DNA of 48,433 nucleotides. Source: UBA7803 sp041686955 (GTDB taxonomy: Bacteria; Pseudomonadota; Gammaproteobacteria; Pseudomonadales; Azotimanducaceae). The notes below the pieces were generated by a model. That model made no database searches and was not told where the DNA came from. It saw only the letters and a list, made by a program, of their open reading frames with translations. Made by a program: the position numbers and the translations under genes. Of the stretch, positions 1 to 8,398 are shown one piece after another; the first letter of the stretch is position 1, and every line of letters starts with the position of its first letter. The DNA lies in the NCBI GenBank assembly GCA_041686955.1, contig JAWLCV010000028.1:1-48433 (forward strand). Reading direction: 5' to 3'.

Positions 1-49
1 CCGGCGTTGGAAGAACAAGTCTTTTCATGGAGCTCACGAGGTAAGAGAG

Positions 50-1072
50 ATGATCGAGAAACGACGATGGCTAACGGCGCTCGCCGCCGCCGGCGCGCTG
101 GCCTGTGTATCCGCCACGGCTCAGGAGGCGGAGCAGCGGGCCGAGGAAGCCTGGCAGGAGTCCGAGCAGACCGCCGAGGAAGCCTGGCAGGAGTCCGAGC
201 AGACCGCCAAGGAAGCCTGGCAGGAGTCCGAGCAGACCGCCAAGGAAGCCTGGCAGGAGTCCGAGCAGACCGCCGAGCAGACGGCGCAGGAAACCGAGCG
301 GGAGGCAGAGCAGACCGCTCAGCAGATGGAGCAGGAGCCTGGGCAGACCGATCAGATGAACCAGGACCTCCAGCAGCTCGCGGACGAGCACCAGGACCTG
401 GCGACCTTCATCAAGGCCGTGAACGAGGCGGGGATGGCCGAGGCGCTGACCCAGAGCGGTGAGCAGTACACCATCTTCGCGCCCACCGACGAGGCCTTCC
501 AGTCGGCGGACCGCAGCGTGGAAGAGCTGCTCCAGCCCGAGAACCGGGAGGAGCTGATCAGCCTGTTGCGGGCCCACATCGTGGCGGACGACATGGATCC
601 GGAGATGGCCGAGCGCATCGGCCAGGCCCGCACCATCGATGGAGGCACCGTCGACCTGCAGGGCAGCGGTGAGGAACTCCAGGTGGGCGACGCCCAGGTG
701 GTGCAATCCGATATCCAGCAGGGGAACCTGCGGATCTACGCCATCGACCAGGTGCTGTCGCCGAGCCCGGGGGCCGGACTGGCCGCTGCGGACGAGCAGC
801 AGGGCGCATCCGGTGAAACCGCTCAGGCGGGGAACTTCGACGACCTGGACAGCGACGGTGACGGCTACCTGAGCGAAGAGGAGCTGCAGGCCGCGGAGCA
901 GCAGTTATCGCAGAGCGAGCTCGATACCGACAACGACGGGCGGGTGAGCCGCACCGAGTTCGCGGCCTTCGAGGGCAGCGAGCAGGAGTCGGGCGCCATG
1001 GAGGACGAGCAGCAGGACGACGGCGGCTGGTTCTCCGGTGACGACGATCAGGAGCCGGAATCCGACTACTGA
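50..1072 (+). CDS. Secreted fasciclin-domain protein with EF-hands
   Basis: 340 residues. A Sec signal peptide covers about residues 1-24 (basic start, hydrophobic core, cleavage near SATA-QEA). Residues 32-75 are four copies of an 11-residue helical Glu/Gln repeat, followed by more Gln/Glu-rich sequence to about 105. A fasciclin (FAS1) domain covers about 108-240, with the typical YTIFAPTDEAF segment and LRAHIV helix. Two canonical EF-hand loops follow, starting at D267 (DSDGDGYLSEEE) and D292 (DTDNDGRVSRTE), and the tail is acidic. FAS1 domains mediate adhesion and EF-hands bind calcium, so a calcium-responsive secreted or surface protein is inferred. The start follows an AG-rich stretch just before the ATG. 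The family call is firm and the role is not. Confidence 0.85.
   Translation: MIEKRRWLTALAAAGALACVSATAQEAEQRAEEAWQESEQTAEEAWQESEQTAKEAWQESEQTAKEAWQESEQTAEQTAQETEREAEQTAQQMEQEPGQTDQMNQDLQQLADEHQDLATFIKAVNEAGMAEALTQSGEQYTIFAPTDEAFQSADRSVEELLQPENREELISLLRAHIVADDMDPEMAERIGQARTIDGGTVDLQGSGEELQVGDAQVVQSDIQQGNLRIYAIDQVLSPSPGAGLAAADEQQGASGETAQAGNFDDLDSDGDGYLSEEELQAAEQQLSQSELDTDNDGRVSRTEFAAFEGSEQESGAMEDEQQDDGGWFSGDDDQEPESDY
143..274 (+). repeat. Four 33-bp in-frame tandem repeats
   Basis: Four near-identical 33-bp units (143-175, 176-208, 209-241, 242-274) each encode an 11-residue unit EEAWQESEQTA or KEAWQESEQTA inside the fasciclin gene. They differ by only a few bases, which suggests recent expansion by slippage or recombination. 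The product would be a charged helical or coiled-coil spacer between the signal peptide and the FAS1 domain. Confidence 0.9.
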
Positions 1073-1091
1073 TTCCACTCGGCAGACGCAG

Positions 1092-1126
1092 CGAAGCCCC
1101 CATCGACAGCCGTCGGTGGGGGTTCG
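1092..1126. terminator. Hairpin between convergent genes
   Basis: An imperfect inverted repeat of about 15 bp pairs a CCCCCA-containing left arm with a TGGGGG-containing right arm around the loop AGCC, with one bulged G and one wobble pair. It sits 20 bp after the fasciclin stop and before the convergent reductase stop, where a shared terminator is expected. No T-tract follows on the plus strand, so intrinsic termination is likely but not certain. Confidence 0.55.
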
Positions 1127-1165
1127 CCATGTGCATCTGACGGCAGATCCGGGTCGACCGGGGGC

Positions 1166-2146
1166 TCACGTGCGGCCGCCGCGCCCATGGGGCGCGTCGA
1201 AGTCGAGCAGGGGCCCCGCCGGCACCACCCCGCTGGGATTCACCGCGGGGTGGCTCTCGTAGTAGTGGTGCCGGATGTGGTGGAAGTTCACCGTGGGGCG
1301 GATCTTCGGATGCTGATACAGCTCCCGGGTGTAGCCCCACAGGTTGGGGTAATCCACCAGCCGCCGGATGTTGCACTTGAAGTGGCCGTTGTAGACCGGG
1401 TCGAAGCGCACTAACGTGGTGAACAGGCGAATGTCCGCCTCAGTGACCGTGTCACCGGTGAGGTAGCGGTTGTCCGCCAGCAGCTCCTCCAGCCAATCCA
1501 GGGTCTCGAACAGCGGATGCACCGCCTCGTCGTAGGCTTCCTGGGTGGTGGCGAAGCCGCACTTGTACACGCCGTTGTTCAGGGTGTGATAGACGCGGTG
1601 GTTGATCTCGTCGATGGCGTCGCGCTCCGCCTCGGGATAGAAATCCCCGGGCTCCGCGCCGATGTCGTCGAAGGCGCCGTTCAGCATACGGATGATCTCG
1701 GAGGATTCGTTGTTGACGATGGTGTTGCGCTGGCTGTCCCAGAGCACAGGCACCGTCACCCGGCCGGTGAAGCGCGGGTCCGCTTTCAGGTAGATCTCGT
1801 ACAGGCGCCGGGCGACGAACAGCGGATCGGGGATCACCCCCGGACCGGGCTCGAAAGTCCAGCCGTGCGATCCCATGTGCCAGTGCACCACCGACAATCC
1901 GATGTGGCCGGTGAGCCCCTTGAACGCCCGCAGGATCAGGGTCCGGTGGGCCCACGGACAGGCGTAGCTCACGTACAGATGGTAACGCCCGCGCTGGGCC
2001 GGAAAGCCGCCCTCGCCGGTCGGGCCCGGGCGCCCGTCCGGAGTGATCCAGTTGCGGAATGCCTGCTCCTGGCGCTCGAAACGCCCGCCGGTGGACTCGG
2101 TGTCGTACCACCGCTCCACCCATCTGCCGTCCACCAAAAGACCCAT
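1166..2146 (-). CDS. yqjG: Glutathionyl-hydroquinone reductase (Xi-class glutathione transferase)
   Basis: 326 residues, the usual size for YqjG/PcpF-type enzymes. These reduce glutathionyl-hydroquinones with glutathione in the cytoplasm. The class-defining CPWA motif is present with catalytic Cys63 inside YACPWAHRTL. The GST N-domain is followed by an all-helical C-domain with the family segments WDSQRNTIVNNESSEI and FDPVYNGHFKCN. The chosen ATG follows AGGAG on the minus strand; the open frame continues further upstream but that part does not look like the family. It is monocistronic, divergent from the membrane protein at 2363 across about 216 bp. Confidence 0.92.
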   Translation of the reverse strand: MGLLVDGRWVERWYDTESTGGRFERQEQAFRNWITPDGRPGPTGEGGFPAQRGRYHLYVSYACPWAHRTLILRAFKGLTGHIGLSVVHWHMGSHGWTFEPGPGVIPDPLFVARRLYEIYLKADPRFTGRVTVPVLWDSQRNTIVNNESSEIIRMLNGAFDDIGAEPGDFYPEAERDAIDEINHRVYHTLNNGVYKCGFATTQEAYDEAVHPLFETLDWLEELLADNRYLTGDTVTEADIRLFTTLVRFDPVYNGHFKCNIRRLVDYPNLWGYTRELYQHPKIRPTVNFHHIRHHYYESHPAVNPSGVVPAGPLLDFDAPHGRGGRT

Positions 2147-2362
2147 TCGCCCACTCCTCTCGGCCGCGCGTCTAGGCCGCGCGTCGCGCGCCCGCGCCGG
2201 GCCAGCCGGCGGGAAAGCAGGATCTGAGCCACCGTTCACGCTTTGTGCCGCCTCCATCAACTGTCCAGCTTTGTAAGCGATTTCACAGTCCCTGCGCCGG
2301 GTCTCCCGCACACTGGTCCCGAATCCACGTGAAGAGCCTCCAGGGACCGGGGGAGGAGGACC

Positions 2363-3775
2363 ATGCAAGACCTGTTCATGATCACCGACAGCGTCGCCCT
2401 GTCGGCGCTGCTCTGGGCCGCACTCGCCATCACCGTCATGTTCCTGGGGCGGGATTCGGCGCGGCGCAGCATCGCCACCCTCACCCGCATGCTGCACAAC
2501 GCCCTGCGCATCGCCGCCCACGGGCTGCGGCGGGCGGAGCTGCACCTCGAGAGTCGCAACCGGGAGGTGCTGCTGGCTGCGGGTCGCGAGGCCAAGGAGC
2601 GGATCGTCTCCAGAGAGTTCGAGCGCATCACCGCCACGGTGGCGCGTGATCTGGGCCGCTACCCCGAGACCCAGCGCACGCTCACGGAGATCATCCAGCG
2701 CATCGACGAGGATCACCAGAATACGGCCGACGTGCCGCCGGAGGTGCCGGGCTGGAGCAAGGCCGTGAAAGCGGTGGCGGACGCCGCGGACAGGGCAGAC
2801 CCCAGCGTGCGCGAAGTGCTCGAAGCCATTCACGCGTCCCTCGACCGGGCCCAGGCCCGGTCACTGGCGAGCTATCGTCAGGCCAGCCGGCAGCGGCACA
2901 AGCTGCTGTCGGCCATGATGCCGCGCTGGCGCCACATTCAGGGCACCCTGAAGCGCATGGAGAGCGCGGTGTCGTCCATCCTAGAGCGTTCGCGTTCCAT
3001 CGACCGGCACATGGACGAGTATCGGGACATTCTCGCCGGCACTGATCGGGCGGTGCAGACCCTTTCCACCTCGGCCCTGGTGCAGTTCACGGTGTCGGCT
3101 CTGGTCATCGCCGTGGCCGTCGGCGGCGCCGTCATCAACTTCTCGCTCATCGCCCGGCCCATGGCGGAGATGGTGGGGGGCACCAGTTACATCGGCACGT
3201 TCCGCACCGCCGACATCGCCGCCCTGGTGATCATCCTGGTGGAGATGTCCATGGGCCTGTTCCTCATGGAATCCCTGCGCATCACCCGGCTGTTTCCGGT
3301 GATCTCGGCGCTGCCGGACCGAACCCGCGTGTACATGTGCGTCTTCACCCTGGTCATCCTCACCATTCTCGCCAGCGTGGAGGCGGGACTGGCCTACATG
3401 CGCGAGATCCTGCTGCAGGACGAGCTGGCCACCGCGTCGCTCCTGCGCGGCGACGACGCTGCGGCGATCACCGGTGAGGCGCTGTGGATCACCACGGCGG
3501 CGCAGATGGGCATGGGCTTCATTCTCCCGTTCGCTCTCACGTTCGTGGCGATTCCGCTGGAGACCTTCATCCAGACCCTGCGCCACGTGCTGGGTATGCT
3601 CGCCATCGTGCTCCTGCGGCTGGCCAACGTTGCCCTGCGCATCCTGGGCAACCTGATCCGCCAGACCGGCGTTCTGGCGCAGCATCTCTACGACGTGGCG
3701 ATCTTCGCCCCCCTCTGGGTGGCGGAGCGGCTGAGCGGGCGGCGGGCGGTGAGCCGCCGGGAGGCTGCGGCATGA
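2363..3775 (+). CDS. Coiled-coil integral membrane protein, function unknown
   Basis: 470 residues. One predicted membrane helix lies near residues 10-28, a long charged helical region rich in Arg/Glu covers about 35-230, and about five hydrophobic segments follow (roughly 236-258, 280-300, 320-342, 375-400, 405-425). The helical part would lie between the first and second membrane spans. GGGGGAGGAGG before the ATG is a strong ribosome site. The stop overlaps the start of the von Willebrand A lipoprotein (ATGA at 3772-3775), so the two are translationally coupled and probably act together. I do not recognise the family. The layout could suit a signalling or scaffold membrane protein, but that is conjecture. 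Confidence 0.8.
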   Translation: MQDLFMITDSVALSALLWAALAITVMFLGRDSARRSIATLTRMLHNALRIAAHGLRRAELHLESRNREVLLAAGREAKERIVSREFERITATVARDLGRYPETQRTLTEIIQRIDEDHQNTADVPPEVPGWSKAVKAVADAADRADPSVREVLEAIHASLDRAQARSLASYRQASRQRHKLLSAMMPRWRHIQGTLKRMESAVSSILERSRSIDRHMDEYRDILAGTDRAVQTLSTSALVQFTVSALVIAVAVGGAVINFSLIARPMAEMVGGTSYIGTFRTADIAALVIILVEMSMGLFLMESLRITRLFPVISALPDRTRVYMCVFTLVILTILASVEAGLAYMREILLQDELATASLLRGDDAAAITGEALWITTAAQMGMGFILPFALTFVAIPLETFIQTLRHVLGMLAIVLLRLANVALRILGNLIRQTGVLAQHLYDVAIFAPLWVAERLSGRRAVSRREAAA

Positions 3776-4416
3776 AGATCTCCATCCTGATCGGCGCCGT
3801 CCTGCTGCTGACCGCCTGCGGCGGCCCCCCCACCAGCCACGCCACCGGCGTGTACATGCTGCTCGACACCTCGGGCACCTACACCGAGGAAATCGAAAAG
3901 GCGCAGCAGATCATCAACTTCACCCTGTCACGGCTGGAGCCCGGGGATTCGTTCGCGGTGGCACGTATCGACACCGCCAGCTTCAGCGAGCGTGACATCG
4001 TGGCCAAGGCCACCTTCGACGAGCGGCCGAGCGCCGCCAACGTTCAGAAGCGCCAGTTCCAGACGCGCATCGACGAGTTCGTCGACACGGTACGGCCCTC
4101 CGGCTACACCGACATCTCCGGCGGCCTGCTGCAGGCGCTGGAATACCTGGACGAAAAGGCACCGGGCCGGCGCACCATCTTCATCTTCTCGGATCTGAAG
4201 GAGGACCTGCAGGAAGGCTACGTGCGGGACTTCCCGCTGGCGTTCAGCGGCGTCGACGTGGTGGCGCTCAACGTCACCAAGCTGCGCTCCGACAACATGG
4301 ACCCGCGGGAATATCTCGAGCGCCTGGCGAGCTGGCGGCAGCGGGTCGAGCAGGGCGGCGGCCGCTGGCGCGTCATCAACGACCTCGACCGGCTCGAGGC
4401 CTTGTTTCAGGGCTGA
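3772..4416 (+). CDS. Lipoprotein with von Willebrand factor A domain
   Basis: 214 residues. The lipobox LTAC gives lipidated Cys16. The mature part is a VWA fold. YMLLDTSGTY carries the MIDAS motif D32-T-S34-G-T36, SGYTDISGGLLQALEYL supplies the conserved Thr region, and TIFIFSDLKED carries the later Asp. All metal-binding positions look intact, so metal-dependent protein binding is expected, on the periplasmic face of a membrane. It overlaps the preceding membrane-protein gene by four bases and is presumably its partner. The 3' end overlaps the convergent small gene at 4407. Confidence 0.87.
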   Translation: MKISILIGAVLLLTACGGPPTSHATGVYMLLDTSGTYTEEIEKAQQIINFTLSRLEPGDSFAVARIDTASFSERDIVAKATFDERPSAANVQKRQFQTRIDEFVDTVRPSGYTDISGGLLQALEYLDEKAPGRRTIFIFSDLKEDLQEGYVRDFPLAFSGVDVVALNVTKLRSDNMDPREYLERLASWRQRVEQGGGRWRVINDLDRLEALFQG

Positions 4417-4607
4417 GGCGCGTCGCCCGGAGCGCCGGCCGCCAGCGTCTCCTCGAGCTTCGCGAGCACGTCGCGTTTGGCCTTGAGTGCGTCGCGAAAA
4501 TCCTGGGAGTCGGTGTTGGCGATCTCGTAGCTGAGCTCGCCCAGCGCGTGTCGAATGGTCTGGCGGAGAATGTCTGCGTCCTGTTCCGTCAGCTCCAGGT
4601 GAATCAT
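4407..4607 (-). CDS. Small conserved-looking helical protein, unknown function
   Basis: 66 residues, predicted as one or two amphipathic helices (MIHLELTEQDADILRQ at the start, then a Lys/Glu-rich helix), with no signal peptide or membrane span. The internal ATG at 4607 is preferred over the longer frame because GGGA lies a short distance upstream and the longer N-terminus looks unstructured. Its end overlaps the convergent VWA gene by 10 bp. Codon use matches the neighbours. No function can be assigned. Confidence 0.65.
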   Translation of the reverse strand: MIHLELTEQDADILRQTIRHALGELSYEIANTDSQDFRDALKAKRDVLAKLEETLAAGAPGDAPQP

Positions 4608-4841
4608 CGGATCTCCCTCTTTCCGTGACATGGCGCTCGAGGCGCCCGGCAAGCGATCGACCACCCCGAAACCGTGACCCAGTTAACGAAGCAGCATTCG
4701 TCTCCCATGAACATTACCCGGACTGGGCTAAAGTTTCAGCGAAACCGCGAAAGACGCGCGCGTCGCGGCGCGCGGTAAACAACACGCAAGAACGGATGTG
4801 CGACGGGATCGGCTCGCGCACGGAACGGAAGTCGAATCATC

Positions 4842-6683
4842 ATGCAGCATCTGCGCGCAAGCCTCGCCCTGGCAGCAGTGATCGCCGTCGGCCCCGGTTG
4901 TGGGGGCGGCAGCGATTCCCGGACTGTCGACGACTACTCACCCACCCCCCAGGCGCCCGATTACCGGGCGATCTCCGGAACGGTGGCAGGACTCAGCGGC
5001 AACGTCACCCTGAGCTGGGGCAGCCGCTCCCAGGTCATCGGCGACGGCGCCTTCAGCATTCCGCTGGCTTTCGAGGCCGGGGACAGCTTCGAGCTCGAGC
5101 TTTCGGGCGCCCCGCTGGGACAGCGATGCACCATCGACGGGACCACGGCGTTCGCCGATCAGCGCGAGGACGTAACGGGTGTGGCGGTGACCTGCATCAC
5201 CCAGAACCTCATTCAGGTCAGCGTGGAGAACTTCCTGACCGGCGAGCCCATGGCCGGCGTCGCCGTGACCGCGACCTGGAGTGATCAGAGCGGCCGGCAG
5301 ACGCTGGACGGCGTGTCGAATGCGGACGGGCTGCTCACTCTGGAAGTGCCCACGTTCGACGGCCGCATCGTGGTCAACGCGGATCCGGAGGATTTCGGCG
5401 AGCAGTCGAAGGTCGTCATCAATACCAGCACCCCGGCCGGCCGGACGGCGCGCATGCTCATGCAGCCCGCGAGCCTGGACACCACCTTCGATGCCGCCGC
5501 GGGCACGGACCTGACGGTGGGCGGCAACGTGCTGGTGAGCGTGCCGGGTAACGCGCTGGTGGACGAAGGCGGCAACCCCTACACCGGCACCGTGAGCGTG
5601 GAGCTGACGGTGGTGGATCCCAGCGCCGACGTGGAGGTCATGCCCGGCGACTACACCAGCCTCGCCGCCGGCGGCGCGACTTCGCCCATGCAGAGCTACG
5701 GCGCCGTGAGCGTCACCTTCACCGGCAGCAACGGGGAGGTTCTCGATCTCGGCAGCGGTCAGCTCGCCGACGTTCAGATTCCCGTAGCGGAGGCGGAGCG
5801 CACCGCGCCGCCGGCCAGCGTGCCGCTGTTCCACTACGACGCCACCCAGGGTTACTGGATCGAGGAGGGCACGGCCGCCCTCGCCACGGCTGCCAGCGGC
5901 CTGCCCGTCTACGCCGGCCAGGTCGGCCACTTCACCACCTGGAACGCCGACGAGAACTACGACCCGGTGTTCGTGCACGGTTGCGTGCAGAGCCCTGCCG
6001 GGCTCCGCCTCGCCAACGTGCGGGTGAACGGCACCGGCGGCTCCTACCTGGGGAGCACCCATGCCGTCAGCGACGCCGACGGCCTGTTCGAGCTGCCGGT
6101 ACGGCCCCTCTCCGACGTGCTCATCACGGTGGGTGACGGCCTGCAGAGCAACACCCTCCAGGTGAGCTCCGGAAGCACCGACCAGACCCTGACGGAATGC
6201 CTGGTGGCCTCTGCGGGCAGCTCCACGGTGAACCTCACCTGGGGCGAGAATCCCTCGGACCTCGATACCCGGCTGTACGGCTTCTCCAGCACTGACCAGA
6301 CCCAGGACTTCGAGGTCAACTACACCCAGCGCTCGGTTTCCTCGAACGGCATCACCATCGACCTGGACGTGGACGACGTCACGGGCTTCGGCCCGGAAGT
6401 GGTGACCTTCCCCGACTTCCCCTTCCCCGGCGTGTATCGCTACGCGGTGCATCTGTATTCCGGCACGGGAAGCATTCAGGCCTCGCCGGCCCGGGTGGAG
6501 CTGAACCTGCGCGGCACTGTTCGCGTGTTCACGCCGCCGACCGGGCAGCCGACGGAGTGCTGGGCCGTCTTCGATCTGAACGTCGACGACGCCGGCAACG
6601 CCACGGTGACCCCTCTCGGCACCTGGGAGCAGGAGAGCTATTGCACCGGCGGCTCGTTCACCCGGCCGGGCGGCGCGGGGTGA
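4842..6683 (+). CDS. Large lipoprotein with carboxypeptidase-regulatory-like and Ig-like domains
   Basis: 613 residues. A signal peptide ends in VGPGC, a usable lipobox with Cys20, followed by GGGSDS as in outer-membrane lipoproteins. Repeated beta-sandwich modules follow. Two segments of the type GVSNADGLLTLEVP and AVSDADGLFELPV resemble carboxypeptidase-regulatory-like domains, and a middle part (VSVPGNALVDEGGNPYTGTV) resembles CILP/FAM171-type domains. A late part (VNLTWGENPSDLDTRLYG) resembles YfaP/DUF2135-type domains. A structural or adhesive envelope role is inferred. A beta-barrel gene follows 35 bp downstream. Confidence 0.75.
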   Translation: MQHLRASLALAAVIAVGPGCGGGSDSRTVDDYSPTPQAPDYRAISGTVAGLSGNVTLSWGSRSQVIGDGAFSIPLAFEAGDSFELELSGAPLGQRCTIDGTTAFADQREDVTGVAVTCITQNLIQVSVENFLTGEPMAGVAVTATWSDQSGRQTLDGVSNADGLLTLEVPTFDGRIVVNADPEDFGEQSKVVINTSTPAGRTARMLMQPASLDTTFDAAAGTDLTVGGNVLVSVPGNALVDEGGNPYTGTVSVELTVVDPSADVEVMPGDYTSLAAGGATSPMQSYGAVSVTFTGSNGEVLDLGSGQLADVQIPVAEAERTAPPASVPLFHYDATQGYWIEEGTAALATAASGLPVYAGQVGHFTTWNADENYDPVFVHGCVQSPAGLRLANVRVNGTGGSYLGSTHAVSDADGLFELPVRPLSDVLITVGDGLQSNTLQVSSGSTDQTLTECLVASAGSSTVNLTWGENPSDLDTRLYGFSSTDQTQDFEVNYTQRSVSSNGITIDLDVDDVTGFGPEVVTFPDFPFPGVYRYAVHLYSGTGSIQASPARVELNLRGTVRVFTPPTGQPTECWAVFDLNVDDAGNATVTPLGTWEQESYCTGGSFTRPGGAG

Positions 6684-6718
6684 TGGTCCGCGATTAAACC
6701 CATTCATACGGAGATGAC

Positions 6719-7333
6719 ATGGTGATCAACAAGACGATGCTGGCCCTGGGATTCAGCGCGCTCGTGTTCTCGTCCGGCGCGCTCGCCGACGGGTTGACCT
6801 GGCAGTACATGGATGCCCGCTATCAGCGGCCCTCCGGTGACGGCGTTCATGGGACTGCGGGGCAGGTGAGCGTCTACGCCTCGGAAAACTGGGTGCTGCA
6901 GGGCGGCGTGGCGTACGCGCGCCTGAAGGAGAACGATCCGGATCTGAAGATCTCGCAGACCCGCTTCGACGTCGCCCTGGGCCGGGTGTTGAATCTGGGA
7001 GATCGTGCCTCGGCGTTGCTCTCCGCGGGCTACACGCATCTGCGCTACGACACCGACGTCGGTGACTTCAGCGTGGACGGCCGCGACCACGTGGCCAACG
7101 CCCAGCTCGTCGTGCGCGCGGCGCTCACCCAGCGCTTCGAAGCCGAAGGCAGCATCGGCGTGCTGTTCGACGACGAGGACGCGAGCGACCCCCTGTGGAA
7201 CGCCGGCCTGCGCTACCGCATCACCCCGGCGGTCTCCGTGCTGCTGGGGGCGAACGGCATTGCCAGCGACGCCTTCGACTCGGACGACATTCTCTACGAG
7301 GCAGGGTTCCGTTTCGATCTGCAGCAGCACTGA
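6719..7333 (+). CDS. Predicted outer-membrane beta-barrel protein
   Basis: 204 residues. A signal peptide ends at ALA-DG. The rest alternates hydrophobic and polar residues in short strands separated by charged turns and ends in Phe-Asp-Leu-Gln-Gln-His, which suits an 8- to 10-strand barrel of the OmpA-N or OmpW-like size class. A good ribosome site (CGGAGA) precedes the ATG. The downstream region holds a repeat element rather than a clear terminator. Its place after the large lipoprotein suggests a shared transcript. The class is likely; the substrate or role is unknown. Confidence 0.72.
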   Translation: MVINKTMLALGFSALVFSSGALADGLTWQYMDARYQRPSGDGVHGTAGQVSVYASENWVLQGGVAYARLKENDPDLKISQTRFDVALGRVLNLGDRASALLSAGYTHLRYDTDVGDFSVDGRDHVANAQLVVRAALTQRFEAEGSIGVLFDDEDASDPLWNAGLRYRITPAVSVLLGANGIASDAFDSDDILYEAGFRFDLQQH

Positions 7334-7368
7334 GCGCGGCCGCGCCCGGCACGCCGGCGATCGGCCAT

Positions 7369-7465
7369 CGGCAAGAAGGGTTTCGTCAGAATCTTGCGAT
7401 GTCCCTCTTGCCGACAGCCAGCCAGCCAGCGGATAGCGGAAGGCGGACAGCGGACAGCGGACCGC
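7369..7465. repeat. Palindromic repeat element with heptamer tail (copy A)
   Basis: The core (about 7369-7416) is nested palindromic sequence: GGCAAGAAGGG pairs with CCCTCTTGCC around TCGTCAGAATCTTGCGA. It is followed by tandem heptamers GGATAGC, GGAAGGC, GGACAGC, GGACAGC, GGACCGC (7431-7465). A related core with the same kind of heptamers lies at 31463-31631. It looks like a dispersed REP/MITE-like family. It ends 23 bp before the tRNA gene, so the tRNA promoter probably overlaps its tail. Confidence 0.75.
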
Positions 7466-7488
7466 GCTACACTGCGCCCGCCAACCAC

Positions 7489-7565
7489 GCGCCCGTAGCT
7501 CAGTTGGATAGAGCACCAGGCTTCGAACCTGGGTGTCGGGAGTTCGAGTCTCTCCGGGCGCGCCA
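7489..7565 (+). tRNA. tRNA-Arg (anticodon TCG)
   Basis: 77 nt with a full cloverleaf. Acceptor stem GCGCCCG (7489-7495) pairs with CGGGCGC (7555-7561). D-stem is GCTC/GAGC. Anticodon stem CCAGG/CCTGG encloses loop CTTCGAA with anticodon TCG at 7523-7525. T-stem GGGAG/CTCTC encloses TTCGAGT. The discriminator is G and CCA is encoded. A possible -10 box TACACT lies at 7468-7473; the -35 region would fall within the heptamer repeat. It is convergent with the PhzF-like gene, whose stop codon is only 4 bp away. Confidence 0.97.
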
Positions 7566-7568
7566 GCA

Positions 7569-8381
7569 CTACAGCAGCAGCTTGCCCTCCAGCACCGGCT
7601 GCACCCGGCCCCCCACCTGGGCGGTACCGTCCAGCGCCAGGTGGATGCGCGAGGGCCGGCCGATCTCGAAGCCCTGCTCCACCACCCGCGCTCCGGCCAT
7701 GCCCCGGGCCTGCAGGTATTGGGCGAAGGCGGCGTTGGCGGAGCCGGTGGCCGGGTCTTCGCGCAGCCCGCTGCCGTCGAAGAAGATCAGCCGGGCGGCG
7801 TAGTCGGCGTCCGCTGAGTAACCGCCCCGGCAAACGGCGAAGGGGAAGCCGGCGATGCCGAGTTCCCGCTGCACCTCCAGGTCCACGCGGATTCGCTTCA
7901 GAGCCTCGAGCGATGCCACCCCGACGATGGGGAAGGTGGGCCCGCAGGTCACCACCTGAGGGTCGAGCTCCGGGTCCAGGTCCGCCGGCGTGAGGCCGAG
8001 CAGCGCCGCCGCCCGGGCCGGCTCGATGGCGTCTCCGAAGGTGGCCGCGGGCGGGGTGAGCCAGCCCACGCCGTTCTCGAAGCGCACCGGCACGTCGCCG
8101 GCGGCGAGGGTCAGGGTGATGCCGCCGCGGCCGCCGCAGAGCACCCAGGCGGTGCCGAGGGTGGGGTGCCCGGCGAACGGCAGTTCCTCGCCCGGGGTGA
8201 AGATCCGCACTTGGGCGCGGCCGTCGTCCCTGGCGGTGACGAAGGTGGTCTCCGAGAAGTTCATTTCCCGGGCCACGGCCTGCATGAGGTCGGCGGACAG
8301 ATCCGCGGCATCCTCCACCACGGCGAGCTGGTTGCCCTGCAGGCGATGTTCCGCGAACACGTCGACGATGGTGAGCTTCAT
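7569..8381 (-). CDS. PhzF-family isomerase/epimerase-like protein
   Basis: 270 residues, typical for the PhzF family (diaminopimelate epimerase fold). Visible family motifs are the catalytic Glu44 in NFSETTFV, the ELPFAGHPTLGTA loop and REDPATGSAN near the C-terminus. No other phenazine gene is nearby, so a metabolic isomerase of unknown substrate is more likely than phenazine synthesis. The start has CGGAGAA upstream. The LysE exporter gene lies 17 bp upstream on the same strand, so the two are likely co-transcribed. Confidence 0.88.
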   Translation of the reverse strand: MKLTIVDVFAEHRLQGNQLAVVEDAADLSADLMQAVAREMNFSETTFVTARDDGRAQVRIFTPGEELPFAGHPTLGTAWVLCGGRGGITLTLAAGDVPVRFENGVGWLTPPAATFGDAIEPARAAALLGLTPADLDPELDPQVVTCGPTFPIVGVASLEALKRIRVDLEVQRELGIAGFPFAVCRGGYSADADYAARLIFFDGSGLREDPATGSANAAFAQYLQARGMAGARVVEQGFEIGRPSRIHLALDGTAQVGGRVQPVLEGKLLL

Positions 8382-8398
8382 GGGGTTCTCCGTGTTGA

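Noticed and set aside
4938..6707. 589-residue open frame antisense to the large lipoprotein
   Set aside because: Its composition is a GC-rich shadow of the real plus-strand gene, with no domains, no signal peptide and no ribosome site. The plus-strand frame has a lipobox and recognisable folds.
7489..7565. Integration site of a mobile element at tRNA-Arg
   Set aside because: No integrase, and no duplicated 3' end of the tRNA is visible in the neighbourhood. The nearby repeat is not an attachment-site copy.
7294..7833. Open frame across the tRNA gene on the minus strand
   Set aside because: It translates the tRNA and the repeat element (a familiar artefact) and overlaps the PhzF-like gene in another frame.
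7569..8381. Phenazine biosynthesis locus
   Set aside because: Only a PhzF-family gene is present. The family has many non-phenazine members and no other phz gene is nearby.
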